Under the pieces are notes generated by a model that did no database searches, was not told where the DNA came from, and saw only the letters and a list, made by a program, of their open reading frames with translations. A DNA stretch of 64,000 nucleotides from Harmonia axyridis. Lineage: Eukaryota; Arthropoda; Insecta; Coleoptera; Coccinellidae. The stretch's first letter is position 1, and each line of letters starts with the position of its first letter. The stretch lies in assembly GCF_914767665.1 (NCBI RefSeq), contig NC_059502.1, positions 33,436,812-33,500,811 on the forward strand, written 5' to 3'. The position numbers were made by a program, and so were the translations under genes. Below, piece after piece: positions 23,530-35,915 of the stretch.

Positions 23530-25316
23530 AAAGATTCTTAGCAGCCTCTATTCATTTAAGGTCTGCCAGGAACTGAATCCCAACTTTAGATTGTTTTAAT
23601 CCATAGGATTGTTATTACAGAACATAAATCTTGAAATTTCAATAAATTAAAAACTTCAACTAGAAACATCCCTTTAGGATTCACCAATTAATTTATTACT
23701 TATCACGATCAACTTCAACATATTTCGTTCCAGGAAACTATTAGTTTTCTATCAGCATACCTCATTTTCTTATAATCATAAGTGTTTATTATCATGTACA
23801 GGGAAATATTCTAAAATCTAAATTATTATGGAAATGGAATAAGGAAAAAACACAACATAAATAATCACAGGAAGTCCTCTTTATTAACATTTTGAAAGTT
23901 TTCAATGGCAATTTGTTTTTCCAATTTTTTCATTCTTTAAACCAGGAAATAATCCACATCCATACCTCCACTAGCACACTTCAAGTTTGTCATAAAAATA
24001 ATGTGGATAAACAAATGGAATTTTAAAAACATTGTCAAAATAATTTAAGTAAAGGTTTCTTTGAAAATGAGAATATTGTGCTTCTTTATAATACAAAGGA
24101 ATTTTTATCATTGTTACGGAATAAAAAAAATAATTTTAAACTTCGTTCATCCACACTTATAATCAAATCTGAAATGCATTCAATTACCGCACCATCCAAC
24201 TTTTCTATTCAGACAAAAATTCTGTTCAACTATCACAGGTTTTGTCAGGTTTATTATAATAATAATAACAGAAGATAATTTAAATTATACAGACATAAGC
24301 TACCTTGGCGAAAAAATATTTGAGTACTTTCATACTCCATTAAACCTATTTTAATCAGACAAGAATTACTACTCATTATTGGTACTATCACAATTGTGAG
24401 CTACATCTAAAATGATAAATAAAACTTTATCCTTGCTAAAATTTAACATAAATGATTATTTTTATTTTCAACAATAAGTTTTGGTTTTCATCAACCAATC
24501 TCAAGTTGAATAGCAAAAAAGGAGATAAAATAAATAATTCAAAACAAAAACAATAAGTACTGAGTACTAAACTAAATTATATTTAGTTTTAAGTACATGT
24601 ACTAAGAAAAAAATTGTTAAACATATAAAATTGATTTTCATTAATAATTTCCTATATTGATTTGATTTAACACCAAATGAAATATGAATAAAATCAGTAA
24701 ACATCAAAAAGAAGTACCTAGTATATTTTGAAATAATGAAAAAAAAACACACATTAAAACTGAAAAATTATTTGCCTGATCTGATAGGTATTAATAAAAG
24801 ATAATAACTAAACTACAAATCTATAAAATATTTCAGCTTTATCGATTTATTATTTATCATTCTTATAAAATATTCTAATCAGGCAGTGCAAATAGTAGAT
24901 ATGCTCCCAAACCTTTTGGTCACTTATAAATATCCAACTTATTTCAGAATTTATTGTGTTCAACATCCAGAAAGTTGATTGACACAATTTTGAATATATT
25001 AGGTACTTCTGAATAAAAATTCATTTCATCATGCTATTTTCAAAATTAGGGGTGGAAAAAGTATCAAAATATGTCAAACAGCCTTCAAGAAAATAACGAT
25101 CAAACTACATCATCCTCATTGTCTGCAGTGAACATTTCTAAAATATGTTTAGCATTCTATCCTTCATAACATTCTCTTGTCCTTCTAACACTCTGATATT
25201 TGTATCTCTTTTTCACAGGGAATAAATATCCCCCAAAGAGAAATAATTTGAATACTTTTTGGAGGTCACAGCCCTTTTGTTTCAAATGGATGAACAATTC
25301 AGACTTAGGTCCTAGG
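23530..25316. other. AT-rich 3' flank of cueball
   Basis: Lies downstream of the cueball stop codon and must contain its 3' untranslated region, but I cannot fix the poly(A) site. An imperfect hairpin occurs near 24556-24602. No convincing ORF or transposon end was seen. Confidence 0.5.
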
Positions 25317-28300
25317 TCAATAGTCCTCCACTTTCTCCATATTTGAAAGTAACATCTTCTTATCTTCGTTTCTACTGGAGAGGATTTTTTGCAATCTTGG
25401 TGGCTCATAGCAAGGCTAAAACAAAATGAGCCCATCAACATTGTATGACTATTTATGATAACCATTATTATTGAAATTCTTTTTGAAGCTATGAATCTAG
25501 TGTAGCTAGCTAATAATGCACTGGTTCTTATTGAAGATATCGTAAAAAATTAGTATTGTATTGCCCATTTTCTTCTTAAGAATCACTGATGTAGATGAAT
25601 AATTAGGACTCCAATAAGCGTTTCTTTGATGCCAAATTGCCATTAACATTTTTTCATATTTTTTGAAATTTTTTCCTATTGAAGGAATCAACTAATTTGT
25701 TTTTTCAAAAAAAGTGTAATGAATGTGTTCATCATTTACCATCTACCTTGCCAAAAATGGTTCATCAGTTGCAAAGATATTGAATGTAAAGAGTAATAAA
25801 GTAATAACATATATGAGGGTTACAAATAATTATATTCGGAAAATTAAAAAAACTTACTGTTTCACAAATATTCATATTGCAACAGTTCTCTATGGTTATC
25901 TCACACTGTTGAGCATGAGGTCTTTCAGTCATAGAAGTTGAAGGATTCTTATTCACGATGTATCTCCTCCTAATTTTAGGGTTTGGTTTCCTTCGAAGAT
26001 ACACCACAATCAAAGTAAGAACCATACAAGCTAATAAGGCAGTTAAGGTGACACAACCCATGGAAATGAAAACTGGGTCCTGAAGATAATTTATGTAGTT
26101 CGATGTACCTTCTAAAGATGATAACGCTTGAGGAGATTGATTTCCCAAATTAGTATAATTTCTTTCACTACACCTGAAAAATAATATGAAAACTGAAGAT
26201 ACAAAATACAAAACTTATTCAGTAATAATTTATTTTCGCAATATTGTATTATCTCAAGAAAGTTATTATTTTTCTAAGAGTTACTAAACGACATTCTTTG
26301 ATTTGCAATCAATTTTTCATTTTCACAAAAAAAGTCAAACTTATTTGAAACTATCTACATAGATACCGACTCTGATCTTATAGGAGACAGAAAATTAGTA
26401 TATGATCACAATACTCTCAAACAGTTTTCTTAAAGAAACAAAATTAGTTGTTATTCATAGAAAAACAACCTAATCTCTCTTTGCAATAAATGTTTCTATT
26501 GATCAATTTCAATAACTCTAAAATCTATTAGTGGGTTGATGGTCAGATCAATCAATCAAAATACAGAAATAATGTACATATTTTGATTTTTTTGATATTT
26601 GCCTGCTTTAATTCTCAAATATGGAAATCGACTATTTGTTGAAGAAATTTTCATTAATCTTACCACCTATTTAATAAACCTTTTCCTCCACTGAATCAGA
26701 TCCGAAAAAAACTTGAATTTCTTTCACTTGGAAGAAGAATACAAATAGATTGAAAATGTAAAAATATTGGAAATGAATATGGATGTCATTCAAATAATGC
26801 TCCAAAAATTAAATAAAAGTATCAGTAAGAGCTTCAAATACTATCAACCGAAGTGATTCTGCCAATTTAGAATCTATTCAATTTCAATAGTTATTAGGAA
26901 ATTTCAAATAATTACTAAATCTCAATTTGATTGGACCAGTATGTTATGAAATCATTTGGAAGATTTTGCCCATATTTAAACTTCAAATCTATCTAAAAAT
27001 TCCAAGTCTCACTATATATTGTAAACCCATTGACATCCCAAACCTATATGCTATACTTGAACCAACCTGTATACTATCAAAATTGTATTTATGATAACCT
27101 ACTCACTTGCAGTAGCTGTTGTCATGTTGAATTTTGGAATTCGATGCATCTTGACTACAATATAAATCGCATAAACTATCTATAATTACACTTTCTTCGC
27201 ATCTAGGTCCATTGAAACCTTCAGGACAAGAACAAGTTGGTAACTTTGCATCAGCCAAACTGAATGAGCAACGTCCACCATTCATACAATATCCATCACA
27301 GTCTTTTTCACATCTAGTTCCTCCTGATCCTTCGGGACAGTGGCAGTATGGATAACCTTGGCTTGTTAAGTGGCATGAGCCCAAAAGGCAAAAATTATGG
27401 CACAAAGATAATTCACAAAAGACTCCACTATAACCTCTAGAACATTTGCAAACGCCGTTTTCCATAGTTCCATTTATGCATTGAATTTCCTTCTTAACCG
27501 TTTCATCTTCTTTATATATATCAAAATTCTCTATCACAGGGTTTGAGTACTTCTCATAAGCCTGCTCTAGTGACTGGCACTCAGGCAATGTACGAATTTG
27601 TTTTTTCTTCGCTATCAAGCCCATTGGTTTTTGTTCAAACTCTCTTATAATTATTGGCTGTGTTTTAGATTCAAGATCAAATTTCCAAAGAGCATTTCTT
27701 CGTAAATCTGTGTAATAAAGATGCTCATCCTTGACAGCAACCGCAAAGGGCTCAGAGTTTATACCTTCATATATGATTTGTCTTTCTTTTCCTTCTAAAT
27801 TTGTACTTTCTATTCTGAAATAAATACCTCCTTTCATATCAGTCCAGTATATTCTTTTAGTTACATAATCAATTGTTATTCCTGCAGGTAAACCCAGATC
27901 AGTATTGACTAACACTTCTCTCTTACGCGAACCAATTTTTGCTCTTTCAATGGAGGGTTTCCTTCTGTTAGAGTTTGTCCAATAAATAAACCTGAAAGTA
28001 GTGTTTAAGACATCGCTCCAGTAGTTAAAAATAAGGTACAAACCTTCTGCAAATGTCCACTGCAATATCTTGAGGAGATGCTTCGTCGAATGCAAAGAGA
28101 ATTTTACCCTGTGGATTATCATCTTTGAGAGATAGGAAGTTGATTGTTCGATTTTTGAAATCAGTCCAATAAAGTATATCATCAATTGGGTCGACAGCTA
28201 ATCCCTTTGAAAAAAGAAAAAACAATAGATAATAATAAATAATAGCGGATACATTGATTCTTTTTGTTATTGTCGGAAGAATAGGTATGCCACTCTCATC

Positions 28301-29759
28301 ATTTCTAATTCAAATAGTTTATTACGTCTAATATAATTATTAGAAGAATAATATATTATCAAGAATAACAAATTGAAAACTTTACTATGTATGCATTATG
28401 ATTGTGCTAGTTTAAAATCACGAGAAACGGTAATACTGATAAAATTTTTTCAATAAATTGAAATGAAGAAACCACATAATTCCCGATTGATTTATTATTA
28501 AATTTTTATGAGTGAAAAAAATTTATAAAAATCAAAAGGTAGCTTGTCTACATCCATATAATGAAGGATTCTTAGTATTCATTCACCACATGTTATGGGA
28601 AATTTATAGATGAACTAAAAATACATAAATATCACTTTACCATTATTATAATTGAAAACAAAACAAAACGTATTTATAATTCAATATAAAAAGGGGTATT
28701 TCGATACGCATCAATTTAAATGGACCCAACCAAAATCTCATATCTATAATAAAAACAAAATATTCTCTTTAGCCATTTTAGTGAATAATTTTGTTGTGTT
28801 TGGGATAATAATTAACACTGAAGGAAATTTTCAAATGAAACATTCAAGGCTGGTGCTCTCACCCCCGGTTGCCTAAACTGAAGGTGTGAACTTAGCTGCC
28901 AGCTGCAGAATGCTCAAGCTCAGTGGCGTATATCGATACATCTTCCGGATAAATTTATCATTTGAAAATTTAATGATTAATCGATGGAAAACCCGACACA
29001 CTAATACGTATATGGAGTTGATACGTCGATGTTCAAGCTCCTGTTTTTTCATTAACTTCCGAGTTTTTATTTTTTTCACAGTAATTCGGAAAATTTGGTT
29101 CTAATGGAAATGTTTGGAAAGTTTAATGTCTATTAACAATCGTAGAAGAAGTCTAGTGGTTTCAAACTTGTACGAAATGCTATTTTTTTCGCTCTAGATG
29201 CACAATATATTTTATTACGCTCGTGAAACTAAAGACAAAAAGGCGCAAATTAATATGAGATCTAGTGGATTCACTATTTTATATATTTAAACCATATTAT
29301 ATTTGTAAAAATGAGATTAGTATTGGAAATTTCTTAAATATGAATAAAACAATACTAACCTGGACATCATCTGGTAGATCAGCAATAAGGGGATTGTTAT
29401 CAGCATTTTTGGTTAGGTCGATGGCGTGAATTGTATCATTATTATTAAATTCATCCATTTCGCTGACAATGAACCTATGTCTCACATTATCGAAGGTTAA
29501 AGCTTTTAATTTTTCGAAACCCTCACTAGCAGTTCCTATTAGAGTTCCATTATATGAAAGAAGTTCTATACGTCCAGCTGTTGCCACTGCTAAATCTGGA
29601 AAAGATAACATAAGAAATTCAATATTTTTCGAATAAAGACAAGTTAGTAAAAAACATAAGCAAAAACTAAATAATTTGAGCACCGTGATTTTTACGAAAC
29701 GGAGTCATTTTATTAAAAGTACCTATATTCCACACAATTATTGTTAATTTTGACAACAT
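25317..29759 (-). CDS. cue: Protein cueball: YWTD-repeat / EGF single-pass membrane protein
   Basis: Joining exons at GT-AG sites gives 29360-29595, 28044-28204, 27107-27991, 25858-26173 and 25317-25415, all phases agreeing; a possible first exon is 29723-29759. The product is about 577 residues, a little shorter than the fly protein. In order: YWTD repeats (LYWTD near residue 102, IYWTN 147, IYWTD 192, LYYTD 236), three EGF-like modules (about 316-337, 342-372, 376-409), a transmembrane helix (about 476-499) followed by an RRK stop-transfer cluster, and a cytoplasmic tail containing QCEITIENCCNMNICET, the family's most conserved block. The short last exon (PCYEPPRLQK to MEKVEDY, then TGA) matches the family C-terminus. 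Introns run from 52 bp (27992-28043) to about 1.1 kb. In Drosophila the gene is known for roles in germline and immune function; here its function is inferred by homology. The last five exons are secure; the N-terminus is not. Confidence 0.93.
26174..27106 (-). other. cueball intron between the EGF exon and the transmembrane exon
   Basis: Bounded by donor GTGAGT (27106-27101) and an acceptor ending TTTTTCAG just above 26173. It is AT-rich. I see no coding segment or recognisable repeat in it. Confidence 0.8.
28205..29359 (-). other. cueball intron between first YWTD exons
   Basis: Bounded by donor GTTAGT (29359) and an acceptor ending CAAAG at 28205. Mostly AT-rich. A more GC-rich patch at about 28845-29060 includes CAGTGGCGTATATCG, which resembles a hAT-type terminus, but I find no matching partner end, so a transposon fragment is only possible. 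Confidence 0.7.
29596..29759 (-). other. cue: cueball 5' end: alternative first exons / possible frame break
   Basis: Exon 29360-29595 is preceded by a good acceptor (TTATCTTTTCCAG). Two upstream starts are possible. (a) ATG at 29759, running 37 nt to a donor at 29722 (AG|GTACTT), gives a short leader MLSKLTIIVWNI in the right phase. (b) Reading through the acceptor gives a classic signal sequence (LKLFSFCLCFLLTCLYS) that has no ATG in frame. The ATG at 29708 (MTPFRKNH) lies one base out of frame with it, across a GG doublet. Either a single-base indel separates a real signal peptide from its start, or model (a) or an unseen upstream exon is correct. Confidence 0.5.
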
Positions 29760-30439
29760 TTTGGAAGGAGAGTATTTTACGAACTTTTCATTCGAATCTT
29801 CACTACAAAAAGTATTTCACTATTGTTTATATATTTTTTTATCCTAACTTAGGTCTCTGTTAGATCTTATAGCTTGTGCCGATATCGTTGCCAATCAAAC
29901 GTCTGCAATAGCACACACATTTTTGTCGAATAAATAGTCGTTCAAATAATCATTTGTCATTATATCATAATTTATCCATTATGTCAAAAAGTCAATAAGT
30001 ATCCATTTTTCAAGACACTTGTAATTTTTGTTTAATTTGAAACAAATGCATTACTTTCGGTGAAAAAAATAGGATCTTATCACTAATAGTTCTAGAGTTA
30101 CGAAATTTTAATCATCCGATTCGATTAATTTTGAACGTTTTTCGATATTTTCCACATTATCAATAATACATGAAAAACATTCCAATTTACCCGCCTAGAA
30201 TCTAGACTGTATAGAAGATAAGTATATCTCTGAAGATAGACATGTAGGTATAATTTATACACCTTCAAGAACAGTGTTAAAATATTTCACAATGTCAAGT
30301 TACGAAATTATTCAATCGTTTGAATGGTTCTAATATGAACATTATGTATTCTAAGATTTATGAAAGATTTCGAATGATTCAATATAATTTGATCATTTCT
30401 ATGATATATAGATACAGTTATGTTGTTTCCAAGAACCCA

Positions 30440-30500
30440 ATTGATGCTTGAATAAACGAGCGCTAAAACGCTCCTGACTTCACGTCGGTAATTTCCTCAT
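30440..30500. repeat. Short dispersed repeat beside the mariner
   Basis: AACGAGCGCTAAAACGCTCC followed by TGACTTCA recurs, with changes, at 31665-31705 on the other side of the mariner and at about 62850-62895. Origin unknown. Confidence 0.5.
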
Positions 30501-30524
30501 TTTCCAAAATAATTCTATTTGGTA

Positions 30525-31634
30525 TAAGGTGTGTGAATAAGTCTTTCCCGTTTTTTTTTCAAATTTTGAGCCTTTATTGTGAAAAAATGGTTACAAATGA
30601 ATTATTGAAAGTATTGGCCATCGCTAGCTACAACTTTTCCCCATCTTTCTGGCAACATACGAATCCCGTTGCGAAAAAATTCGACCGGTTTGGCCTCTAT
30701 CCAGTCATCCACCCATTTTTTGGCTTCCTCGTAGGAATGGAAGTGCTGGTCAGCCAGGCCATGCGTCATCGATCTGAAGAGATGGTAATCAGACGGAGCA
30801 ATGTCTGGACTATACGGCGGGTGGGGTAGGACTTCCCATTTGAGCGTTTCTAAGTATGTTTTCACCGGCTGTGCAACATGTGGGCGAGCATTGTCATGTT
30901 GCAAAATAACTTTGTCGTGCCTTTGTCGGAGTATTGTGGCCGTTTTTCTCGCAGTGCGCGGCTCAAACGCATCAATTGTCGTCGATAGACCTCGCCTGTG
31001 ATCCTTTCATTCGGTTTCAGAAGCTCATAGTAAACCACACCTAGCTGGTCCCACCATATACAGAGCATGAGCTTGGCGCCATGAATATTTGGCTTGGCCG
31101 TCGATGATGATGCATGGCCGGGTAGTCCCCATGATTTTCTTCGCTTCTGATTATCGTAACGGATCCACTTTTCATCGCCAGTCACGATACGATGCAGAAA
31201 ACCCTTTCTTTTATGTCGCTGAAGCAGCCGATCGCAAGTGAAAAAACGCCGTTCGACGTCTCTCAGCTTCAGTTCGTACGGCACCCAATTTCCTTGCTTT
31301 TGGATCATTCCCATGGCATCCGCGAACACTTGAATCATCGACACAACCTTCTCCATAAGCTTCCTGAAGCAACCGATGCGCCTCGGCAGCAGATTTCTTC
31401 AAATTGAACCAATAAAGTGAAACTTCCCGCAAATGACGTCGACTCGGCTCAAATTTCGACATTTTCACGATTTCAAAAATTTATGATGCGAAAAAATTTC
31501 AACTAATGTGTTAGTGTGGAATTGTTGACAGATGAATAAGCTTTGATTATGACATATGTAACCATTAAATACTCGCACAGTATTGGTGGCGCCATCTCTT
31601 ACAAAAAACGGGAAAGACTTATTCACACACCTGA
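30525..31634 (-). mobile_element. Deleted mauritiana-type mariner with intact inverted repeats
   Basis: Both ends carry AGGTGTGTGAATAAGTC and continue into TTTCCCGTTTTTT, in inverted orientation, with TA target sites at 30523-30524 and 31635-31636. The length is 1110 bp, against about 1.28 kb for an intact copy. The minus-strand transposase starts near 31462 (MSKFEPSRRHLREVSLYWFN) and ends near 30602 (ERWGKVVASDGQYF). About 60 residues of the DNA-binding region are missing after SAAEAHRLLQEAYGEG. A frameshift near 30885 separates REKRPQYSDKGTTK from QHDNARPHVA. All three acidic residues remain (VTGDEKW, QHDNARPH, APSDYHLF; DD34D). It is a dead copy whose ends could in principle still be recognised. 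Confidence 0.92.
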
Positions 31635-31854
31635 TAGTGTATATGTGATCTACAAGAGTGCAATAGGCGCATGAATGAATGAGCACTCAAAAGTTCCTGA
31701 CTTCATAACAGTGCTCTACAATTTTTTTATATATTCTTCTTGAATTTTTAATGATTCTGATGACGCTATTATAAATTTTTGGTTTGAAATGGTAATTCTT
31801 CATACAATACATGCAAAAAATCAGCCGACTCAGCCCTAAAAAAGTCCGAAATGA

Positions 31855-32680
31855 TTGCTGGGAAGAAAAATCTCTCTTTCGAAAGAAGACAACAGTGTTT
31901 GGCGACTGGCCGAAGCACTGCGTTCAGATAGGAAACCAACCCCACCGATTCACGGATTATAAGGAATTATAAGTTCAGAAGAAGAGGCTGAAACGTTCGC
32001 AGATAAACTTGGAAGACAATGCAGTCTTTATTACAACAATGCGGATTTGGAGTATTTGGACCATATCGAGGACGTCAACTGTTAGAGAAAACCTCGGAGA
32101 AAACCTACATAGCAGTTCACGTCATTCTTGCCAATTCGTGGTGTCCCAAAACGGCATCGTAGTACCTCCAAAAAGCCATCTCAAGACTTCAATTATGGTT
32201 CGATCTATGGAGAATCCAGTGAGAAGAGTGAGGCTGTTCTCTTGAGCTGTGAGAGGAAAGATCCCCACGGACAAATCGCGTCGTGATGTTTTGATATAAG
32301 AAGATCGAACGGAAAACGAGGCAAAAGATCTGGGAGTGATACTAGACAAGTAGCTCTCTTGGAGATAACATGTAATATTAGCTTTGGCGAAAGGAAAGAC
32401 AACAGCGCCATCGTTGCAACCGCTACTTAGCAAAAGCAGCAACATTTTTTTTTCAACAAACTTTTCTAAAAGTCTACCATTCTTCCGGTCATGACTTACG
32501 CATGCATGGTTTGGGGATACTATTCCTTGACGATCATTTAATAGACCTAAGTGTGAGCATCTTCAACAAAACGAAAAATCACGCAATCCCCTTATAAGGA
32601 AGGATTATGATGAGAAAGAGACCGAAGCCAAATATCGACTGGCACAGAGACTGTGTAACTAGTAGTATCACAAACATTTT
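31855..32680 (+). pseudogene. Decayed Jockey-type LINE
   Basis: Frames with many breaks read EDNSVWRLAEALRSDRKPTP, SSEEEAETFADKLGRQCS, then, with the core of the reverse transcriptase missing, LQKAISRLQLWF, RTNRVVMF, and finally LPVMTYACMVWGYYS. These are the pre-RT and C-terminal blocks of Jockey-clade ORF2. The FADD region is absent, so a deletion near 32070-32150 is likely. Confidence 0.75.
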
Positions 32681-32689
32681 TTATTGATA

Positions 32690-34605
32690 TATTGCCACTT
32701 GCTAGAACAGAAAATAGATGAAGCAGTAAAAGGCTAATGAAAGAAAAAAAAAGTTTAAAGTACAATGATTTCTTCGATCGTAAAAAAAATCAGTACTACC
32801 TATGTCATTTTCGGTCTAGGTACACCATTATATTATGAAAAGATTCAATTTATGCAAAAAAAACTGTAATTCGATAAAATCATTTCATACGTTCAACGAA
32901 ATCCGTATATCAAGAATGCGAAATGTTGAGGTACTGGGATTTTTACTTTTTTACATGAGCTAAGTACACCGTTAATGAACGGTGAAAAGATGAAATTCCT
33001 ATGGAACCGCTTACGACCCAAACCGAAAATCTGTATCAAATTTGATCAACATCGAGATATTATTTTGTTATTATTGTGATTACCTTTGAGATCAAAGGTT
33101 GCCAATAGTGTTCAAAAATTATTGTATGAACGACAGTATTTAGCTATGTCTACAAAACATAAGCTTTCTTTGAGGACAGTATACAAAAGTAAGCATCAAA
33201 CATGAAAATAATTCTTCAATAAGAACTTCGCATCTCATTGACCATTTGAATGTATTAGCAAGTTTGAATGTAAACAAACCAAGCATTTGGATTAGATATC
33301 CATGCATATTTACTTCTTTCAATACGAAATCGGGGAAAACCATTCAATATCCGAAAAACAAAAGTTCTCACCAATAGAATATTCCATCGGAATTGCAATA
33401 CAAAATATTTACTGATCAAAAACAGATAGCCTGTGTATTCATCAAATGTTATCATACCAGAGTTTATCGTACTTGGGAGGAAAATATTAAAATTATCGAA
33501 ATATTGGAGAATACAATTAATGATTTCGAAATTCAATGTCCTCTTATTCTTGGAAAAAGTTGTTTCTAAATTCTACATATGAATTTTTGAAGTCGTATCC
33601 AAAATTTTCCAATTTGAAAATTCAAAAATTCTTGTTATTGACTAAATAATGAGTAATAGAGTTTCGACTTATTTCATGAACTATATTAACATAGTAGAAC
33701 ATTTCATGAAATTTTGCTTTTTATATCTGCATGGTAAATATAAATATTGGTAGGGAATTGTAGGTTTAAGTCTATCAAACAAAACTGTTATACTTCTCGC
33801 AGAAAAAAAATTAAAAATATTTTTTCACTTGAATTAGGAAGAATTCAATAATTTGAGTTATCGATATTTTTTTCATGAAATCTCATGTCGTTATATGACA
33901 ATTATTTATACTATTTAGAAAAACTGTTTATCACCAAACCTATAGGGCGGATTTTCTCCATTAATTTTATTTATAAAGTTAGTGCTTACAGCCAGACGCC
34001 CGGCCGAAGTTTGACTATGAATTCTTAGTGACTTGATATTTTTACTCAAAATTGAAAAATCACATTATTTCGGGCAAAATTATAGCGGTCTGTTTTCTAA
34101 AAGAAGCAACCGAAAGTATTCGAATTAGGATGATCGTAATGTACCTAATTCATTCATAATCCCACATATCTACTTACTTTCAATTTTTCTAATGAATTAT
34201 TCTCAAGTAGCAAAATAAATTATTTTCAACTTTTCAAATAAATTGATATAAATTTACGATAATTAATATAGTGGTGCAATGCAACATGCACGACGAACAA
34301 AATTTCAAAACGTATTGTCGTAAATGAAAAATCAAGAAAGCATCTAATTGACCTGTAAATTGGAGGCCATTAGAACGTTCCCAATCACTTCCGAAATTTC
34401 AATTGTAAGGAAATGTCAATCTTACACATGAACTTGAAATTGTTATCTAGAAACCATTGATATTGCTCAAACTAAAACGATGACATATTTGGAAAGAGAG
34501 TAGTAGCGCGAAGCGAATAGGACTTAGTCAATACACATCATAGTAGGTAAGTGTTTTTTTTTCGGAGGACTTTGAAACAAGGAACACTGCAAATTTTGTG
34601 GTTAC
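32690..34605. other. AT-rich, nothing recognised
   Basis: No ORF, element ends or splice pairs worth reporting. Confidence 0.5.
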
Positions 34606-35191
34606 CATAGAGTAATAAACATAGATAGAGGGAGTATACGCAATTTTTACATGTCCCCAACATGGTTAGATTACGTTGTCGGATTGTGATATATTCAAAT
34701 CCACAATTCTACTATATCATTATGAATGTATATTATATTGAATGCAATATATTTATTTGAGTGATTCCCGATTAAATATGCAAATTTGAATATTTTGAAT
34801 CCGATATTTTCCCTAATTATCGAATTAATAATAAGAAGACTATTTATTATTTTTGTATCTACTTCCTGAAATCCAAGGTTTGTCGACTTTTGCTCTCCTA
34901 GTGTCATCGGTTGTTTCACGTCGTTTGGCGCGCTTGAAGTTTGTTTTTTGAATTTATGATATATTTAGGTATTCATTTCAATATATTTTGAGTTAATATG
35001 AAACGTTGATTCACTATGGAACATCAGAAGTGCGTTCTTTATGGAGAAACTCGCAAATTGAGCGAAATGTCGTATCATGATTTGTTCTCATTTCCGCGCG
35101 CTCCATGTCAAATTTGATAGTTGATGTTGGGGACAAAATTCGCTTACTGAAAATGACATATACTTCCCCTATCTATGTTTTGTATTCTGAG
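34606..35191 (+). mobile_element. P-type MITE with THAP-domain remnant, copy 1
   Basis: Inverted ends starting CATAGAGTAATAAACATAG (left) and CTCAGAATACAAAACATAG (right, other strand). Inside, ATG at 35016 opens 33 codons containing KCVLYGETRKLSEMSYH, the beginning of a THAP zinc finger, with the second Cys changed to Tyr, then a stop at 35117. THAP domains are the DNA-binding part of P-element transposases. Target duplication is not clear in this copy. Confidence 0.75.
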
Positions 35192-35619
35192 GATTACCTA
35201 TCATTTCGTTTGTTTACAGTGTTCCATTTTATCTGTTCACTGAATATTTTTGTGATTTTCAGAATGCAATTTCGTTTAGTGTATCAAAGGTTAAGTTGTC
35301 AATTCTTGGGCGCTCGTTCCCCGAAGAGAGCTATGTGTTTTCATCACGATGAATGGTCTGAACGATAAGGGTCGGCTCACTAGTGACGAATCCGTATTCA
35401 AATTCAATTCTGTCCGGCCATAAACACGAGTACTCTTGAACAGAAAAACCTTGAAACTTGCAATATTCAGGATTGGCAAAAACCTTCAATAATGTGGTTC
35501 GTTAATAGATCAAATCTGAATATTGGTTTCGTAAAAATGTTGGTTAGAAATTGTTTTCATGTTGATTTATGAACTACGAATTCGGAGGAGATTATGCATT
35601 TAAATGTAGAACAGCAATT

Positions 35620-35915
35620 TCAAGCTTCAAAGGAAGTTTTCCGTTGATCATCATTACCAAAACCCAAGAAAACTACCAGTGGTCCACCAAAAAAAAATCT
35701 GAAACGGAAATGACATATCACGTTTTATAAAATCTGAAATGCGATAGTTCAGATAAATTTCTTGTGAAGTGTAGATGATATGAGAAAACAAATCAAACTT
35801 TATCATCCTGTATCTCGAAAACAATGCGGTTGCGCGCCCACTTTAGGACATTTTTCTCTTAAATTATCAGAGTAATCACTCCTTTTCGTTTGTACTTCGA
35901 ATTAAGGAACCTGTA
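35620..35915 (-). repeat. Dispersed CAGGGTGTTCCT repeat family, copy 3 (inverted, decayed)
   Basis: On the minus strand, ACAGGTTCCTTAATTCGAAG starts a decayed copy that keeps ACAAACGAAAAGGA, TGTTTTCGAGATACAGGATG and TTTTGGTGGACCACTGGTAG in the same order as the copy at 12314. Confidence 0.5.

Noticed and set aside
30602..31468. Host SETMAR-like gene
   Set aside because: The sequence is mariner transposase between its own TA-flanked inverted repeats, with no SET domain.
35290..35480. Possible Tc1-like transposase remnant
   Set aside because: Only a weak resemblance over a few residues, with several breaks; not enough to call.
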